Shown here: positions 17,297 through 27,780 of the stretch, one piece after another
Position numbering within the stretch: the stretch's first letter is position 1
Layout of the letters: each line of letters starts with the position of its first letter
Assembly: GCA_012719445.1 (NCBI GenBank)
Contig: JAAYAH010000074.1
Coordinates: 1-50,428, forward strand
Source of the DNA: Actinomycetales bacterium
GTDB taxonomy: Bacteria > Actinomycetota > Actinomycetes > Actinomycetales > Kineosporiaceae
Length of the DNA: 50,428 nt
Direction: 5' to 3'
The notes under the pieces: model-generated
Told to the model about the DNA's origin: nothing
Seen by the model: only the letters and a program-made list of their open reading frames with translations
The model's database searches: none
Position numbers and translations under genes: made by a program

Positions 17297-18129
17297 GACC
17301 TCGCGGGGAGTTCGAGGGGCAGCTCACCCCAGATGTTGGCTTCCACGTACACGGCTTCGCCGCGGGTGTCGTCGAGGAACCACCAACCGGTCTCCCCGCA
17401 GTCGAGCACCCTGTCCACGTGGGCCAGGTCTCCCCGCACTCCGTGGAAGGTGATCAGTTCTCGCACCAGGCTCTCGTCCGTGACCGTCGCCCAGGTGAGG
17501 GAAGAACTCTCCTGGTAGTCGGCGAGGTCTCCATGACTCGCGGGCACCACCATGGCTCGGGGATCGATCTTCATGGCCGCCAGGCCCTGCCGAGTGAGGG
17601 CTCTGAGCCATGGGTCAATGGGCCACCCGTCGTCCCTGGTGAGTTCGCAGTAGGTTGCGAAGTCGGTCAGGCCTGTCAGTCGCCGATGGGAACCGAACCT
17701 GCTCGGCCGGCAGGGGGCGATGAGGCGTTCGACGTCAAGTCGACGGACGACTGCTCTGATCATCGAGATGAGCTCGTGCGCGATTCCTCGGCCTCTCGTG
17801 GACGGCTGGATGCTGATGGACATCATGACGACGCTGTTACCGGCCGGGTCGTAGGTGTTCTCGAACGTCGGGGGCTGACCGGCCACTCCGTCCCAGGTAG
17901 GAAGATCATCTACTAGCCCGGTCCACTCGACTCGGTTACAGGCCAGCAGGCCCAGAGGAGTGATGCCATCCGCAGCGGTGACGACCAGCTGGCCCTCGGG
18001 AAAGACCCGGGCCTGTCCGGCCAGATCGGACTCCGAGAAACGCAACCACGGAGCCCAGCACTGGGATTCGAGCGCGGCCAGTCCCGCGGATGTTGAAGAC
18101 GCCGAGGCGTTCGAGGACGGGATGGACAC
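17293..18129 (-). CDS. GNAT-family N-acetyltransferase-like protein
   Basis: A 278-aa protein, GTG start at 18129 with GGAGAG at 5-nt spacing. MMSISIQPSTRGRGIAHELI is the GNAT beta4-alpha3 acetyl-CoA loop (R-G-R-G-I/A), and the preceding FENTYDPAGNSVV fits the strand leading to it. The C-terminal half (about 150-278) is extra, with conserved-looking CRPSRFGSHRR and DGWPIDPWLRALTRQGLA segments of the type seen in some actinobacterial GNAT proteins. The substrate is unknown. It is the first gene of a two-gene unit with the 269-aa protein. Confidence 0.75.
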   Translation of the reverse strand: MSIPSSNASASSTSAGLAALESQCWAPWLRFSESDLAGQARVFPEGQLVVTAADGITPLGLLACNRVEWTGLVDDLPTWDGVAGQPPTFENTYDPAGNSVVMMSISIQPSTRGRGIAHELISMIRAVVRRLDVERLIAPCRPSRFGSHRRLTGLTDFATYCELTRDDGWPIDPWLRALTRQGLAAMKIDPRAMVVPASHGDLADYQESSSLTWATVTDESLVRELITFHGVRGDLAHVDRVLDCGETGWWFLDDTRGEAVYVEANIWGELPLELPARS

Positions 18130-19142
18130 GGCATCTCTCCAAGTTCGATCATTACTGCTCTGAAAGGAGCGGGGGACTGGTCCCGTTGGGTGCTGGTAGG
18201 CGCCGTTCCCATCACGTGAGGATGGTCGTGGACCCGGTCCTGTCGAGGTCGACTGGCGACATGTTGACCCTGTCGGCCCATCCGGCTGCTGAGGTGACGT
18301 GCCACCGGGTGCACAGATTCATGACAAGAGACCCGTGGTATGACGAGTGGGGATAAGTTCGGTCTCTACGGGAGTCGGGTCTGCAATGTCGCGCATGCTG
18401 GTCGAGCGCATCCGGCAGGCGGAGGTCGACGACGGCTAACGATCATGGGCTGCTCCCAACCTCGGGTTGATCGGTGCTCAGGGGAAGGTGGCGGAGTATC
18501 GGCCCCTCGACTGGAGCTCGAGTCGCTGACGGAACATCTGCGCCGTAGGTGAGGGAACGGTAGGCATCCTTCCTGTCAGGAGGCTTTCAATCTCCTTTCA
18601 CTCTGTGCACCCCATTGATCCGTAACGATGAGTTCTGAAGTGGATGCGCGGAGTGGCAGCAAGGTTGTGCGGCGTCCCGGTCTTCAGGTCGGAGATGCGG
18701 AAGGGGCCGGTCGGTGAGCAGGGAGGATGGAGGATCGGCCGGGGAGGCGGTAGGAAGCACGCCTCGCGATTCGACCCATGGTGACCATCAGCTGCAGCTC
18801 GTCACGGTCAGTCAAAAGTGATACCAGGCGCCATGGGGCGAATGTGAACATAGGCACCTGAAACGACCGATCGGAGTCCCGGGGAAGCGGCGACGGTCTG
18901 CGAGCATGCCTCGGCGTGAGAGCGCATTCCCCTACCGGAATGTGAATCATCAACCGAGCGTCTCTCCTGTCAGCACGGAGAGTGACACTCCATCCGCCAA
19001 TCACCTGATTCGCGAGTTCAGGAACTTCGGGGGGTGACAGGTGGGGGTGTGGTAAGGGAAGATCGCAGCAAACCGTCGCGACATGTAGCCGGCCGCTGAG
19101 CCGCCGACTGCTCTTGGCGGCGTTGGCGATCAGGAGGCCCTC
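18130..19142. other. 1-kb region without a supported gene
   Basis: Upstream of two divergent units (the GNAT operon and the second GGDEF-EAL gene). Short open frames (18340-18552 plus, 18684-19004 minus) lack protein-like character. The segment 18387-18440 reads MSRMLVERIRQAEVDDG before a stop and could be a gene relic. A small inverted repeat AGGAG...CTCCT lies at about 18580-18600. The AGGAGG at 19132-19137 serves the gene at 19143. Confidence 0.5.
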
Positions 19143-21863
19143 ATGGCCAGGCGACGACTCCTCAGGGGGTTGTCGGCTGACGCCCGGGTCTGGCTGGTGG
19201 TCATCGTCCTGGTCCTGACCTGGGGTCTTGCCCTCCTTGTGCCACCGCCGGTTGTACCGGATGGCATGGTGCGTCCACCCTGGTGGGTATTCATCCTGCT
19301 ATTTGCGGTGGCAGAGGTCTGGGTTTTTGAGATCAAGTTCAGGAGGCAGGAGCAAGCCATATTTATTGGTGAACTCCCCTTGGTCGTGGGTTTGTTCACC
19401 CTGAATCCCCTGTTGCTCGTTGTTACTCGGGCGTTTGTTTCCGGTGGGCTTACTCTTCTGCAGGCAAGATCTTCACTGCTAAAGTCCTCATTCAATACTG
19501 CTCTGGCGGGTGCGGGGAATACTGCGGCAGCACTTGTATTCTCGCTTATTTCCCAACAGGCAGGCCCGCTCGATTTTCGAGCGTGGCTGGCTGTACTCGC
19601 AGCGATTACAGCCATGGCTGTTGTCGAAGAGATATCTCTCAACACTGTATTTGGGTTCTATGATGGCTGGGTTCCATTAAAAACGGCGATTCGGAAGGCC
19701 CTTCAGAATCTGCCACTCTCCTTGATAACAGGAGTAATCGGGCTGGCGGCTGCGGCGGTACTGACCTTCGGGTCGCAGACGGTTCCGCCACTTCTATTTG
19801 GAACCGGTGCCATTTTTGCTTCCTACAGGGCGTATGCAGCGCTGGTGAAGCGCCATCAAAGTCTAGAGAAACTATTCGATTTGAGTGGTGACTTGTACCA
19901 AGCAAGGTCAGTTGACGACGTAGCCGCTGCATCCCTGGCTCACGCAGTCAGACTGGTTAGAGGGCAGTCGGGTGAGTTTCTCCTGAGATGTCAAGGTGCC
20001 GGGTTATCTCGGTGGGTTCTCGATGGCGATGGTCCTCCGGTGCTCACTCGATGGTCCGATGCTGACGTTAGGGGTGTTCTGAGGGCTCTGCCTATGCGCA
20101 GTAGTCTCCGCCCGTTGACGCCTCTGGCTCGTCCTCCGTCTAATGGAACGGAGACGTTTGAGGATCGAGCAGGGGTGGGCACTCGTGGGCGTTCATCTAC
20201 TCCTGATGCCGCCCCTCCGGTGACTGGATACCATAGTGGCCTTGACTCAAATGTAAGAGCCGATTCTTCAATGGAGGACTTCGGGCCGTGGTCGACCCAT
20301 CTTGACGGCGATCCCAACAAAGATGTACTTGTGGTTGTACTTGAAGTTGCGGAGGGCATGCGAGCCCTTCTCGTTGCTGGTAGTCCAGTCACCGAGTGGC
20401 GGGGTGAACGATCGGTCAATCAGCAACTACTTGAGATGGTGGCGCATCAGGCCACGATTGCACTACGTCATGCGCATGCCTTGCAGCGTCTCACCTTCGA
20501 GGCTCAGCACGATCAATTAACCGGCCTTCCCAATCGCTCAACATTTCAGCGCGAGGCACAGGCAACTCTTCGGCAGGTGGTCTTCGGCCGGCGGCCGGCA
20601 GTTGGAGTACTCGACCTAGATGGTTTTAAGACTCTTAATGACTCGCTGGGGCACCATGCGGGAGACCGTGTGATCGCTGAGGTCGGTCAGCGGATGGCGG
20701 CAATGTCGGACGATCGGATCCTCGTTGCACGGCTAGGGGGCGATGAATTTTCGGTGCTGGTCCGAGACAGCGAGAACGATGATGATGTCTTGGCTATAGG
20801 TCGCCGTCTGCTTGACTGCCTTGAAGATGAAGTGCTCATCGACGGTCGACCAGTGCGCATCGCTGGTTCCCTGGGGATGGCTGTGGCTCCTCGTGATGGT
20901 GTCACTGCGGACGCGCTCATGCGGTGTGCCGACTTCGCTATGTACGCGGCCAAACGGGGCAGCGCCGGTCTGGCGCTGTTCGGCCGCGAGATCGGACACG
21001 CTGCCGGTGATCCCGTCGCCCTGGCCGCAGACCTGCGCCTCGCCTTGGCGGGCGACGAGGTCGGTGTCGCCGTGCAGCCATTGATCAATCTGCGCACCCG
21101 TGAACTGCATTCCGTCGAGGTGCTCGCCCGATGGCGGCATGCCGGGCTGGGTTCCGTCGAACCCGAGTCCTTCGTCTCGGCGGCCGAGCGGGGAGGCCTT
21201 ACCGGCGAACTCACTCGCGTGGTTCTCGACGCCGCCCTCCGGGCCTGTCGCTCCTGGATGGACGAAGGGCTCGAGGTCCGCGTCGCGGTCAACCTGTCGG
21301 CCAGAGCCATGGACGACCCCCAACTCCTCGACCGGGTGGAGGCCGCGCTCACCACGCACGGCGTCCCCGGGCGACTACTGGCGCTCGAACTCACGGAGGG
21401 TGGCCTCCTCGACAATCCGGACCGCGTTCTCCCGGTGCTGCACCAGCTCCGGGAGCGAGGCATCCGGCTCGCCATCGACGACTTCGGGACCGGGTACTCG
21501 TCGATGACGTACGTGAGTTCACTGGCGCCGGATCAGATGAAGATCGACAAGACGTTCGTGCAGCGGCTCGCACGGCAGGGAAGGGACGCCGCGATCGTGA
21601 GGTCGATCGTCGACCTCGGTCACAACCTCGGGGTCGAGGTCGTGGCCGAGGGCGTGAGCGATCTCGTGACGGCACGAGCGGTGGAGGACCTCGGCTGCGG
21701 TCTGGCTCAGGGGTTCCTCTACGCAGAACCGATGCCCTGGCAGGCGCTGCCTGCCTGGGTGCGGAGGTGGGAAGACGAGGGCGCCGCCGGCGCCACCGCG
21801 GGAGAGGGTCAGGCAGATCCGCCGGAGGACGGCGGGTCCGAGCGGTTGAGGTTGGTGCGATGA
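19143..21863 (+). CDS. Membrane GAF-GGDEF-EAL protein, mosaic in GC
   Basis: A 906-aa protein starting at ATG 19143, with AGGAGG at about 5-nt spacing. TM domain about 1-235, a GAF-like region about 240-450 with a disordered insert, GGDEF ([18 protein letters not shown] at 532-536, no RxxD inhibition site), and EAL (EVLARW with E659, the common EAL-to-EVL variant, [37 protein letters not shown]). The EAL loop has VSDLV in place of the usual VET. Sequence up to about 20.9 kb is much poorer in GC (28 of 60 at 19321-19380) than the EAL part. The stop overlaps the subtilase start (ATGA). Confidence 0.92.
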   Translation: MARRRLLRGLSADARVWLVVIVLVLTWGLALLVPPPVVPDGMVRPPWWVFILLFAVAEVWVFEIKFRRQEQAIFIGELPLVVGLFTLNPLLLVVTRAFVSGGLTLLQARSSLLKSSFNTALAGAGNTAAALVFSLISQQAGPLDFRAWLAVLAAITAMAVVEEISLNTVFGFYDGWVPLKTAIRKALQNLPLSLITGVIGLAAAAVLTFGSQTVPPLLFGTGAIFASYRAYAALVKRHQSLEKLFDLSGDLYQARSVDDVAAASLAHAVRLVRGQSGEFLLRCQGAGLSRWVLDGDGPPVLTRWSDADVRGVLRALPMRSSLRPLTPLARPPSNGTETFEDRAGVGTRGRSSTPDAAPPVTGYHSGLDSNVRADSSMEDFGPWSTHLDGDPNKDVLVVVLEVAEGMRALLVAGSPVTEWRGERSVNQQLLEMVAHQATIALRHAHALQRLTFEAQHDQLTGLPNRSTFQREAQATLRQVVFGRRPAVGVLDLDGFKTLNDSLGHHAGDRVIAEVGQRMAAMSDDRILVARLGGDEFSVLVRDSENDDDVLAIGRRLLDCLEDEVLIDGRPVRIAGSLGMAVAPRDGVTADALMRCADFAMYAAKRGSAGLALFGREIGHAAGDPVALAADLRLALAGDEVGVAVQPLINLRTRELHSVEVLARWRHAGLGSVEPESFVSAAERGGLTGELTRVVLDAALRACRSWMDEGLEVRVAVNLSARAMDDPQLLDRVEAALTTHGVPGRLLALELTEGGLLDNPDRVLPVLHQLRERGIRLAIDDFGTGYSSMTYVSSLAPDQMKIDKTFVQRLARQGRDAAIVRSIVDLGHNLGVEVVAEGVSDLVTARAVEDLGCGLAQGFLYAEPMPWQALPAWVRRWEDEGAAGATAGEGQADPPEDGGSERLRLVR

Positions 21864-23635
21864 ACAGGGTGGTCGTTGCACTCGGGGCGGCCTGTCTGTC
21901 GACAGGCCTGGTGGCGACGGGAGCCGTCGCTGCCGCGAGGGATCCGGGCGGTTCAGGATGTGTGCCGTCCGAGAACACGAAGAGGGTCATTGTCCGAGCG
22001 TCGGACCTCGGAGCGGCAGAGAGGGCTGTCGCTGCTGTCGGCGGCGAGGTGGTTGCCGTTCAGAGAGGTCTCGGAACGCTCGTCGCGGACGGGACCTGCC
22101 CGGCCGCGCTTCGAGGAGCACCGGGCGTCCTTGCTGCCACGGTGGATGCCAGCGTGGAACCGCTGTCGCTGGGCACGGATGCTGCCGCTCAGCCCGGCAG
22201 CATGGACAAGGTCATCGACACCATCAAGGCACGCGATCTCTGGAAGAAGGGGATCACCGGTAAGGGAGTCGGGATCGCACTCATCGACACGGGGGTGGCT
22301 CCGGTGCCGTCCCTTGTCGCCGACACCAAGGTGACGTTGGGTCCAGATCTCTCCATCGAGTCGCAGCTTACGGAACTGCTGCACCTGGACACCTACGGCC
22401 ACGGCACCCACATGGCCGGGATCATGGCTGGCCGCGAGGGACCGGAGGCGACCGGGGCGGAGTACGCGGCGGACACCGCGAACTTCCACGGAGTTGCTCC
22501 CGACGCCCAGGTTCTCTCTCTCAAGGTCGCCAACCATGCCGGTGCGACCGACGTCTCGCAGGTGATCGCAGCCATCGACTGGGTCGTTCAGTACCGGTAC
22601 TCGACCGGGATGAACATCAGAGTGATCAATCTGTCCTATGGGACGGCGAGCCAGCAGGACCCGCTGTTCGATCCGTTGGCCTACGCGGCGGAGATCGCCA
22701 TGCAGCGCGGGCTCGTCGTCGTCACCGCGGCCGGCAACAACGCGGCCAGCGAGACCGGTCTGATCGACCCCGCGTACCACCCGAATGTCATCGCCGTCGG
22801 GGCGACGGACATGAAGGGCACCGCGGATGTCACGGATGACACGCTGGCGGACTTCTCTGCTCGCGCAGGAGGGAATGCCGCACCGACACGTGGACCCGAC
22901 ATCGTCGCACCCGGCACGAGCATCGTCAGCCTCCGGGTTCCGGGCAGCACGGTCGCGGTCGCCCATTCCTCGGCTGCGGTGGGCGAGTGGGGGATCAAGG
23001 GTAGCGGGACCTCCCAGGCCGCAGCAGTCGTGAGCGGCGCGGTGGCCTTGATGCTCCAACGGCGTCCCGCCATGCTTCCGCCGCAGGTCAAGGAACTGCT
23101 CACGAAGACAGCCAAGCCGTTGACCGACCAGACCCCTGCCACGCAGGGAAGCGGTGTCATCGACCTGGCGGCTGCTGCGTCCGCTCCCTACCCCAACTAC
23201 CCGGCTCAGGTGCAGGGCAAGGGAACGGGCACCATCGAGGCGGCTCGCGCCGGCATCCACCTGGTTGCGGACGGCGTCGAGCTGACCGGTGAGAAGGACC
23301 TGCTCGGTGGCACCTGGGATCCCGTGTGGATGTCCTCCTTCACCCAAGGGGAGATCACCTGGGGCGAGAGCGGGAGCACCTGGAACAGCAAGCTCTGGAC
23401 CGGATCGGGCTGGATGGGAGAAGACGATTCAGAGTGGGACGCAAGAAAGTGGTACGCAAGAAAGTGGAAGGCAAGTCTCTGGGCCGGTGCCACCTGGTCC
23501 GGAGGTCCGTGGACCGACGCGTCGTGGACCACGAAGCAGTGGACGGAAACCGGCTGGAGTGCCGGTGGCTGGTCCTCCGACGTCCAGCTCAACGGCCTCG
23601 CCAGTTCCATCTGGGCAACATCGCACTGGGGGTGA
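21860..23635 (+). CDS. Secreted subtilisin-like serine protease (S8) with Trp-rich tail
   Basis: A 591-aa protein; ATG 21860 overlaps the GGDEF-EAL stop by 4 nt. Signal peptide about 1-25. Inhibitor_I9-like propeptide about 40-105. Catalytic Asp143 (ALIDTGVAP), His181 (YGHGTHMAG), oxyanion Asn in TAAGNN and Ser385 (GSGTSQAAA) are all present, so it should be active. From about residue 480 the tail holds about 20 Trp in ~90 residues spaced three to eight apart (for example [16 protein letters not shown]). Related Trp-repeat tails occur in actinobacterial S8 proteases; a role in surface or matrix binding is conjecture. Coupling to a cyclic-di-GMP protein suggests co-regulation. Confidence 0.93.
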   Translation: MNRVVVALGAACLSTGLVATGAVAAARDPGGSGCVPSENTKRVIVRASDLGAAERAVAAVGGEVVAVQRGLGTLVADGTCPAALRGAPGVLAATVDASVEPLSLGTDAAAQPGSMDKVIDTIKARDLWKKGITGKGVGIALIDTGVAPVPSLVADTKVTLGPDLSIESQLTELLHLDTYGHGTHMAGIMAGREGPEATGAEYAADTANFHGVAPDAQVLSLKVANHAGATDVSQVIAAIDWVVQYRYSTGMNIRVINLSYGTASQQDPLFDPLAYAAEIAMQRGLVVVTAAGNNAASETGLIDPAYHPNVIAVGATDMKGTADVTDDTLADFSARAGGNAAPTRGPDIVAPGTSIVSLRVPGSTVAVAHSSAAVGEWGIKGSGTSQAAAVVSGAVALMLQRRPAMLPPQVKELLTKTAKPLTDQTPATQGSGVIDLAAAASAPYPNYPAQVQGKGTGTIEAARAGIHLVADGVELTGEKDLLGGTWDPVWMSSFTQGEITWGESGSTWNSKLWTGSGWMGEDDSEWDARKWYARKWKASLWAGATWSGGPWTDASWTTKQWTETGWSAGGWSSDVQLNGLASSIWATSHWG

Positions 23636-23688
23636 CGGCCTCACCGGTCTGATGCCCTCGACGACACCGCTCTGAGTTCGACCACCCA

Positions 23689-23720
23689 CGGTGGGCCCCG
23701 GGATCTCCCGGGGCCCACCG
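23689..23720. terminator. Perfect 15-bp hairpin, bidirectional terminator
   Basis: CGGTGGGCCCCGGGA (23689-23703) pairs perfectly with 23706-23720 around a 2-nt spacer, between the convergent subtilase and exonuclease genes. No U-tract follows on either strand, but the stem is extremely stable. Confidence 0.85.
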
Positions 23721-23803
23721 CAGTCGTCCGTACCGGCGTACCCGCGAGGCGGAGCAGAGAGACGGCGCGAGGCGGATCGGAGAGACAGCGGGCGGGAACG
23801 CGA

Positions 23804-24592
23804 TCAGTCCAGGTCGACGACCACCGGGGCGTGGTCGGATGCGCCCTTGCCCTTGCGTTCCTCACGGTCGATGAACGCCGTCCGAACCCGGCGGGCCAGG
23901 GCGGGTGAGGCGAGGACGAAGTCGATACGCATGCCCTCCCGCCGCGGGAAGCGGAGCTGCTGGTAGTCCCAGTACGTGTAGACGCCGGGCCCAGGGCAGT
24001 GCGGCCGGACGACGTCCGCGAACCCCGCCGACACCACGGTCTCGAAGGCCTCGCGCTCGGCTGGCGAGACGTGGGTGGAGCCCTCGAACGCGGCCATGCT
24101 CCAGACGTCCTCGTCCCGCGGGGCCACGTTCCAGTCACCGACCAGCGCGAGCTGAGCCTCGGGGTCGGCCGTCAACCACCCCGTGCCGGCCTCGCTCAAC
24201 GCCCTCAGCCACTCCAGCTTGTACACGAGGTGCGGGTTGTCCAGGGTCCGGCCGTTGGGGATGTACAGGCTGGCCACCCGCACCCCGCCGCAGGTCGCCG
24301 TCAGCGCACGCGCCTCGGCTGCGGGCGGGTCACCCCAACTCGGCATACCCGGGAAACCGACCTCCACGTCGTCGATGCCCACCCGGGACAGCAACGCCAC
24401 ACCGTTCCACTGCGACAGTCCGTGGTGCGCCACCTGGTACCCGGCGGCCTCGAAGGCCGGATACGGGAACTGGTCGTCGCGACACTTGGTCTCCTGCACG
24501 GCGAGCACGTCGACGTCCTGGCGTCGGAGCCACGCGGCGACCCGCTCCGCGCGGGCCCGGACGGAGTTGACGTTCCAGGTCGCCAGTCTCAC
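23804..24592 (-). CDS. xth: Exodeoxyribonuclease III / AP endonuclease
   Basis: A 262-aa EEP-fold nuclease. GTG 24592 follows GAGGAG at 6-nt spacing. Conserved motifs are MRLATWNVNSVRAR (metal/phosphate Asn), LAVQETKC (metal Glu), SLYIPNG (Tyr), LVGDWNVAP (Asp/Asn), RIDFVLAS, and the C-terminal SDHAPVVVD with the catalytic His. It acts in base excision repair at abasic sites. Length is typical. It is a single gene, divergent from the 24800 GGDEF-EAL gene. Confidence 0.95.
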   Translation of the reverse strand: MRLATWNVNSVRARAERVAAWLRRQDVDVLAVQETKCRDDQFPYPAFEAAGYQVAHHGLSQWNGVALLSRVGIDDVEVGFPGMPSWGDPPAAEARALTATCGGVRVASLYIPNGRTLDNPHLVYKLEWLRALSEAGTGWLTADPEAQLALVGDWNVAPRDEDVWSMAAFEGSTHVSPAEREAFETVVSAGFADVVRPHCPGPGVYTYWDYQQLRFPRREGMRIDFVLASPALARRVRTAFIDREERKGKGASDHAPVVVDLD

Positions 24593-24799
24593 AGGTGACT
24601 CCTCGGCGGGTCGTCAGGGCGGTACGGCGAGGAGGCCCCGCCCGATCGGCCCGTCAGGGCGATGCGACGAGCGCGGTCCGCCCGGTCAGCGGCACGTTCC
24701 CGGCGGGCCCACCCTATCCGGGCGCGGCGGTGGTCACTCGGCCAGCGGATTGAGGCCACAATGTAGATACACAATGAAACCTAGGAGACACTGAACGTC

Positions 24800-27754
24800 A
24801 TGTCGTCTGGTGGGGGCCGCGGCCAGGGGCGCACCAGGTGGAGCAGTGCGGCCTGGGTCCTCTTGGGCTCGTTCGCCGCTGCCATGGCATCGTGCCTGGT
24901 CACAGCCTGGTTCGGGTCGTGGCTGCGCGGAGCGGAGCTGCCGTACGCGGTCTTCTGGCCCGCCACCGGCGTCGCCTTCGCCGGGACGGTCCTGGCCGGC
25001 CGTCGGCGTCCCGCCGCGGTGCCCGCCGTGCTCGCCGGCGTCGCCCTCGCCGTCGCGGCCCTGGAGCTGTCGGCCCATTCCGCCGGGCTCGTCGCCGCCG
25101 CCCTCGCCGTCGCCGCCTCCGCCGGTCCGCTCGCCGGGGCGTGGACCTTCTGGCGACTGCGCGACCGGTTCCCGTCCCCTCCCGCCCTCGTCGGGGTGCT
25201 GTCGGCCTCCGCCCTCGTCACCGCCGTGACCGGCGCGGCGGTCTCGCTGTCCCTGCTGGTGCCGTTCACCGACGCCCCGCCGACCAGGCTGCTGCTCGCC
25301 CTGCCCCTGCCCGACCTCACCGGGATCCTCGTCGTCGCTCCCCTGCTCCTGCTGCTCTCCCCGATGCGCCGTGAGATCTGGGGAGCGGACGACGTCCCGT
25401 CGCCGCACCGGTTCCTCGCCGCGGAGCGGGTCCTCCAGTCGCTCGTGCTCGTCCTTACCGCCGTGGGTCCCCTCGCCCTGTCGGGCAGCACCCTCCCGCT
25501 CGCCCTGCTGCCGTTGCCGATCGTGCTGTGGGCGGCGGTGCGGCTGGGGGTGCGCTGGGCCCTCGCGGACGTCGTGGTGCTGGCGGTGGTCTCGGCCGGC
25601 TCCCTCGCCCTCGGTCGGGGTCCGTTCGCTGCCGGGCAGGGGGACGGCGACGCCCTGCTCGTCGTCGCGCAGCTCGATCTCGTGACGACGGTCGCCGTGG
25701 TGCTCGTGCTCGGCGCGTACGCCAGCACGGCCCGCCAGACGTCGCGCGTCGTCCGGTCGCAGGCGGAGCTGCTGGACCAGGCCTTCGCCGACGCCCTTCC
25801 GGCGATGTTCCTCGTGTCGCTGGACGGCCGCGGTCGCGGCCGGATCCTGACGGCGAACCGGTCGGCGCACGCGATGCTCGGTGACCACGACCCGGCGCAC
25901 GATCCGGCGGCGGACCTCCCCGGTGCGGGGTGGGACGGAGCTGCGGCCGACCAGCCCGACCTCGATGCTCCGGTGGTGGACCTGACCGACACCGACGCCC
26001 CGGTGGTCGACCTCTCGCTTCCCGGTCACCCCGGTCACCCCGGCCGTCCCGATCACCAAGATCACCCAGGGCACCCCGATCACCCCGATCACCCGTCCCT
26101 CTCCGGGGTGGCGGATCCCGACGACGGGGACGGTCTGATCGGCTCGACCTGGTCGGATCTCGTGGACGTGAGCGACCGGTCCCTGGTGGACGGCCTGCTG
26201 GTGGCCCTCGCCCAGGAGGGGGCGCCGTCCTGGCGGGGCGAGATCGCGCACCTCCGGCCGGACGCCCAGCCCTTCACCGCGTTGGTGTCCGCGGTCCGCA
26301 CCGTCACCGAGCGGCACGGGGTCTGCGCCTCCGTCCAGATGGTCGACGTCCACGACCGCAAGGCCGCCGAGCACGCCCTACGTCAGGTGGCCCTGCACGA
26401 CCCGCTGACCGGGCTGCCCAACCGGCTCCTGCTCGCCGAGCACATCGACAAGGCCCTCGCCGTCCGCGCCAGGGAGCACACCCGGGTGGCTCTGCTGTGC
26501 TGCGACGCCGACGGGTTCAAGGCGGTGAACGATGCCGCGGGGGCTGCCGTCGGCGACGAGCTGCTCACCGCGATGGCCGAGCGCCTGCTGTCCCTGGTCC
26601 GGCCGACCGACACCGTGGCCAGGGTCGGCGGGGACGAGTTCGTCGTCCTCTGCCCCGACCTCGGCGACGCCGACGAGGCCCAGGTGATCGCCCGCCGCCT
26701 GCTCGCCGCGTTCGAGCTGCCGTTCCCGGTGGGGGGCACCTCGATCCAGCTCTCGATGAGCGTCGGGATCGCGACGGCGGGCGAGGAGACCACGGCCGAG
26801 ACCCTCCTCGGCGACGCGGACGCCGCCATGCACCGGGCGAAGCGCCGTGGCCGCAACCGGGTCGAGACCTACGTGGACGAGCTGCGGATCCAGGCCGAGC
26901 GGCGGGTGCGGGTGGCCTCCGACCTGCGCCGGGCCCTCTCGGCGGGGGAGCTGCGGGTGCACTACCAGCCCATCGTCGACCTCCGGGACGGCGCGATCAT
27001 GGGAGCCGAGGCGCTGGTCCGGTGGCAGCACCCGGAGCTCGGCCTGCTCAGCCCGGCGTCGTTCCTCGACATCGCAGAGGAGTCGGACCTCATCTGCGAG
27101 ATCGACGACTGGGTGCTGGCCAGGGCCTGTGTCGAGGCGACGACCTGGGCAGCCCTCACCGGTCGTCCCGCGCTGGACCTGCACGTCAACCTCTCCGCCC
27201 GGCACCTGGGACACCGCAGGGCCTCGCGCGCCGTCCGCTCCGCCCTCGGCAACTCCGGGCTGAGCCCGAGGCGGCTCGTCGTCGAGCTGACCGAGACCTC
27301 GCTGCTGACCGTCAATCGCAGCGCCAGGGCCGACCTCGACGAGATCAAGGACACCGGTGCCCGGCTGGCCGCCGACGACTTCGGCACCGGGTACTCCACG
27401 ATGACCCAGCTCGTGGCGCTGCCCCTGGACCAGATCAAGATCGACCGGTACTTCGTCACCGGCATGGTGCAGGACACCAGGGCCCTTGCCGTCGTCCAGG
27501 CGCTCACCGGGCTGGCGCGCAGCCTCCACCAGGACGTGATCGCCGAAGGGCTGGAGACCACCGACCAGGCCGACACCCTCGACGGGCTAGGGGTCGTCGC
27601 CGTCCAGGGCTACCTGCCCTGCCCGCCCGTCGAGCCGGACGAGCTGTGCCGGATCGTCGAGGGCGGAGGGCGGCTGCTGGTCCGGACGCCGTCCGGGCCG
27701 GGAGCCCCGACCCGGGACCTGGACCTGGCGGGAGCGGTCGCCGACCCGGCGTGA
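24800..27754 (+). CDS. MASE1-PAS-GGDEF-EAL protein with His/Asp/Pro insert
   Basis: A 984-aa protein; AGGAGA at 24783-24788 precedes ATG 24800. MASE1-like TM domain about 1-310 (ELPYAVFWPATGVAFAG, LPDLTGILVVAPLLLL). A PAS-like region about 325-530 is interrupted at about 390-435 by a GHP/DHP repeat. GGDEF at 610-614 (HDPLTGLPNRLLL) has the inhibition site RPTD at 601-604. EAL: EALVRW with E737, [35 protein letters not shown]. It is the only one of the three GGDEF-EAL proteins here with an RxxD site, so feedback control by cyclic-di-GMP is likely. Confidence 0.94.
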   Translation: MSSGGGRGQGRTRWSSAAWVLLGSFAAAMASCLVTAWFGSWLRGAELPYAVFWPATGVAFAGTVLAGRRRPAAVPAVLAGVALAVAALELSAHSAGLVAAALAVAASAGPLAGAWTFWRLRDRFPSPPALVGVLSASALVTAVTGAAVSLSLLVPFTDAPPTRLLLALPLPDLTGILVVAPLLLLLSPMRREIWGADDVPSPHRFLAAERVLQSLVLVLTAVGPLALSGSTLPLALLPLPIVLWAAVRLGVRWALADVVVLAVVSAGSLALGRGPFAAGQGDGDALLVVAQLDLVTTVAVVLVLGAYASTARQTSRVVRSQAELLDQAFADALPAMFLVSLDGRGRGRILTANRSAHAMLGDHDPAHDPAADLPGAGWDGAAADQPDLDAPVVDLTDTDAPVVDLSLPGHPGHPGRPDHQDHPGHPDHPDHPSLSGVADPDDGDGLIGSTWSDLVDVSDRSLVDGLLVALAQEGAPSWRGEIAHLRPDAQPFTALVSAVRTVTERHGVCASVQMVDVHDRKAAEHALRQVALHDPLTGLPNRLLLAEHIDKALAVRAREHTRVALLCCDADGFKAVNDAAGAAVGDELLTAMAERLLSLVRPTDTVARVGGDEFVVLCPDLGDADEAQVIARRLLAAFELPFPVGGTSIQLSMSVGIATAGEETTAETLLGDADAAMHRAKRRGRNRVETYVDELRIQAERRVRVASDLRRALSAGELRVHYQPIVDLRDGAIMGAEALVRWQHPELGLLSPASFLDIAEESDLICEIDDWVLARACVEATTWAALTGRPALDLHVNLSARHLGHRRASRAVRSALGNSGLSPRRLVVELTETSLLTVNRSARADLDEIKDTGARLAADDFGTGYSTMTQLVALPLDQIKIDRYFVTGMVQDTRALAVVQALTGLARSLHQDVIAEGLETTDQADTLDGLGVVAVQGYLPCPPVEPDELCRIVEGGGRLLVRTPSGPGAPTRDLDLAGAVADPA

Positions 27755-27780
27755 GCCGTGAGCCACCCGGTGTCGGGGAC

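Noticed and set aside
18684-19004. 106-aa minus-strand frame in the 18.1-19.1 kb gap
   Set aside because: Arg/Ser/Pro-rich with no ribosome site or recognisable domain.
26010-26100. CRISPR-like short repeats
   Set aside because: 9-nt in-frame codon repeats within a gene; no repeat-spacer architecture.
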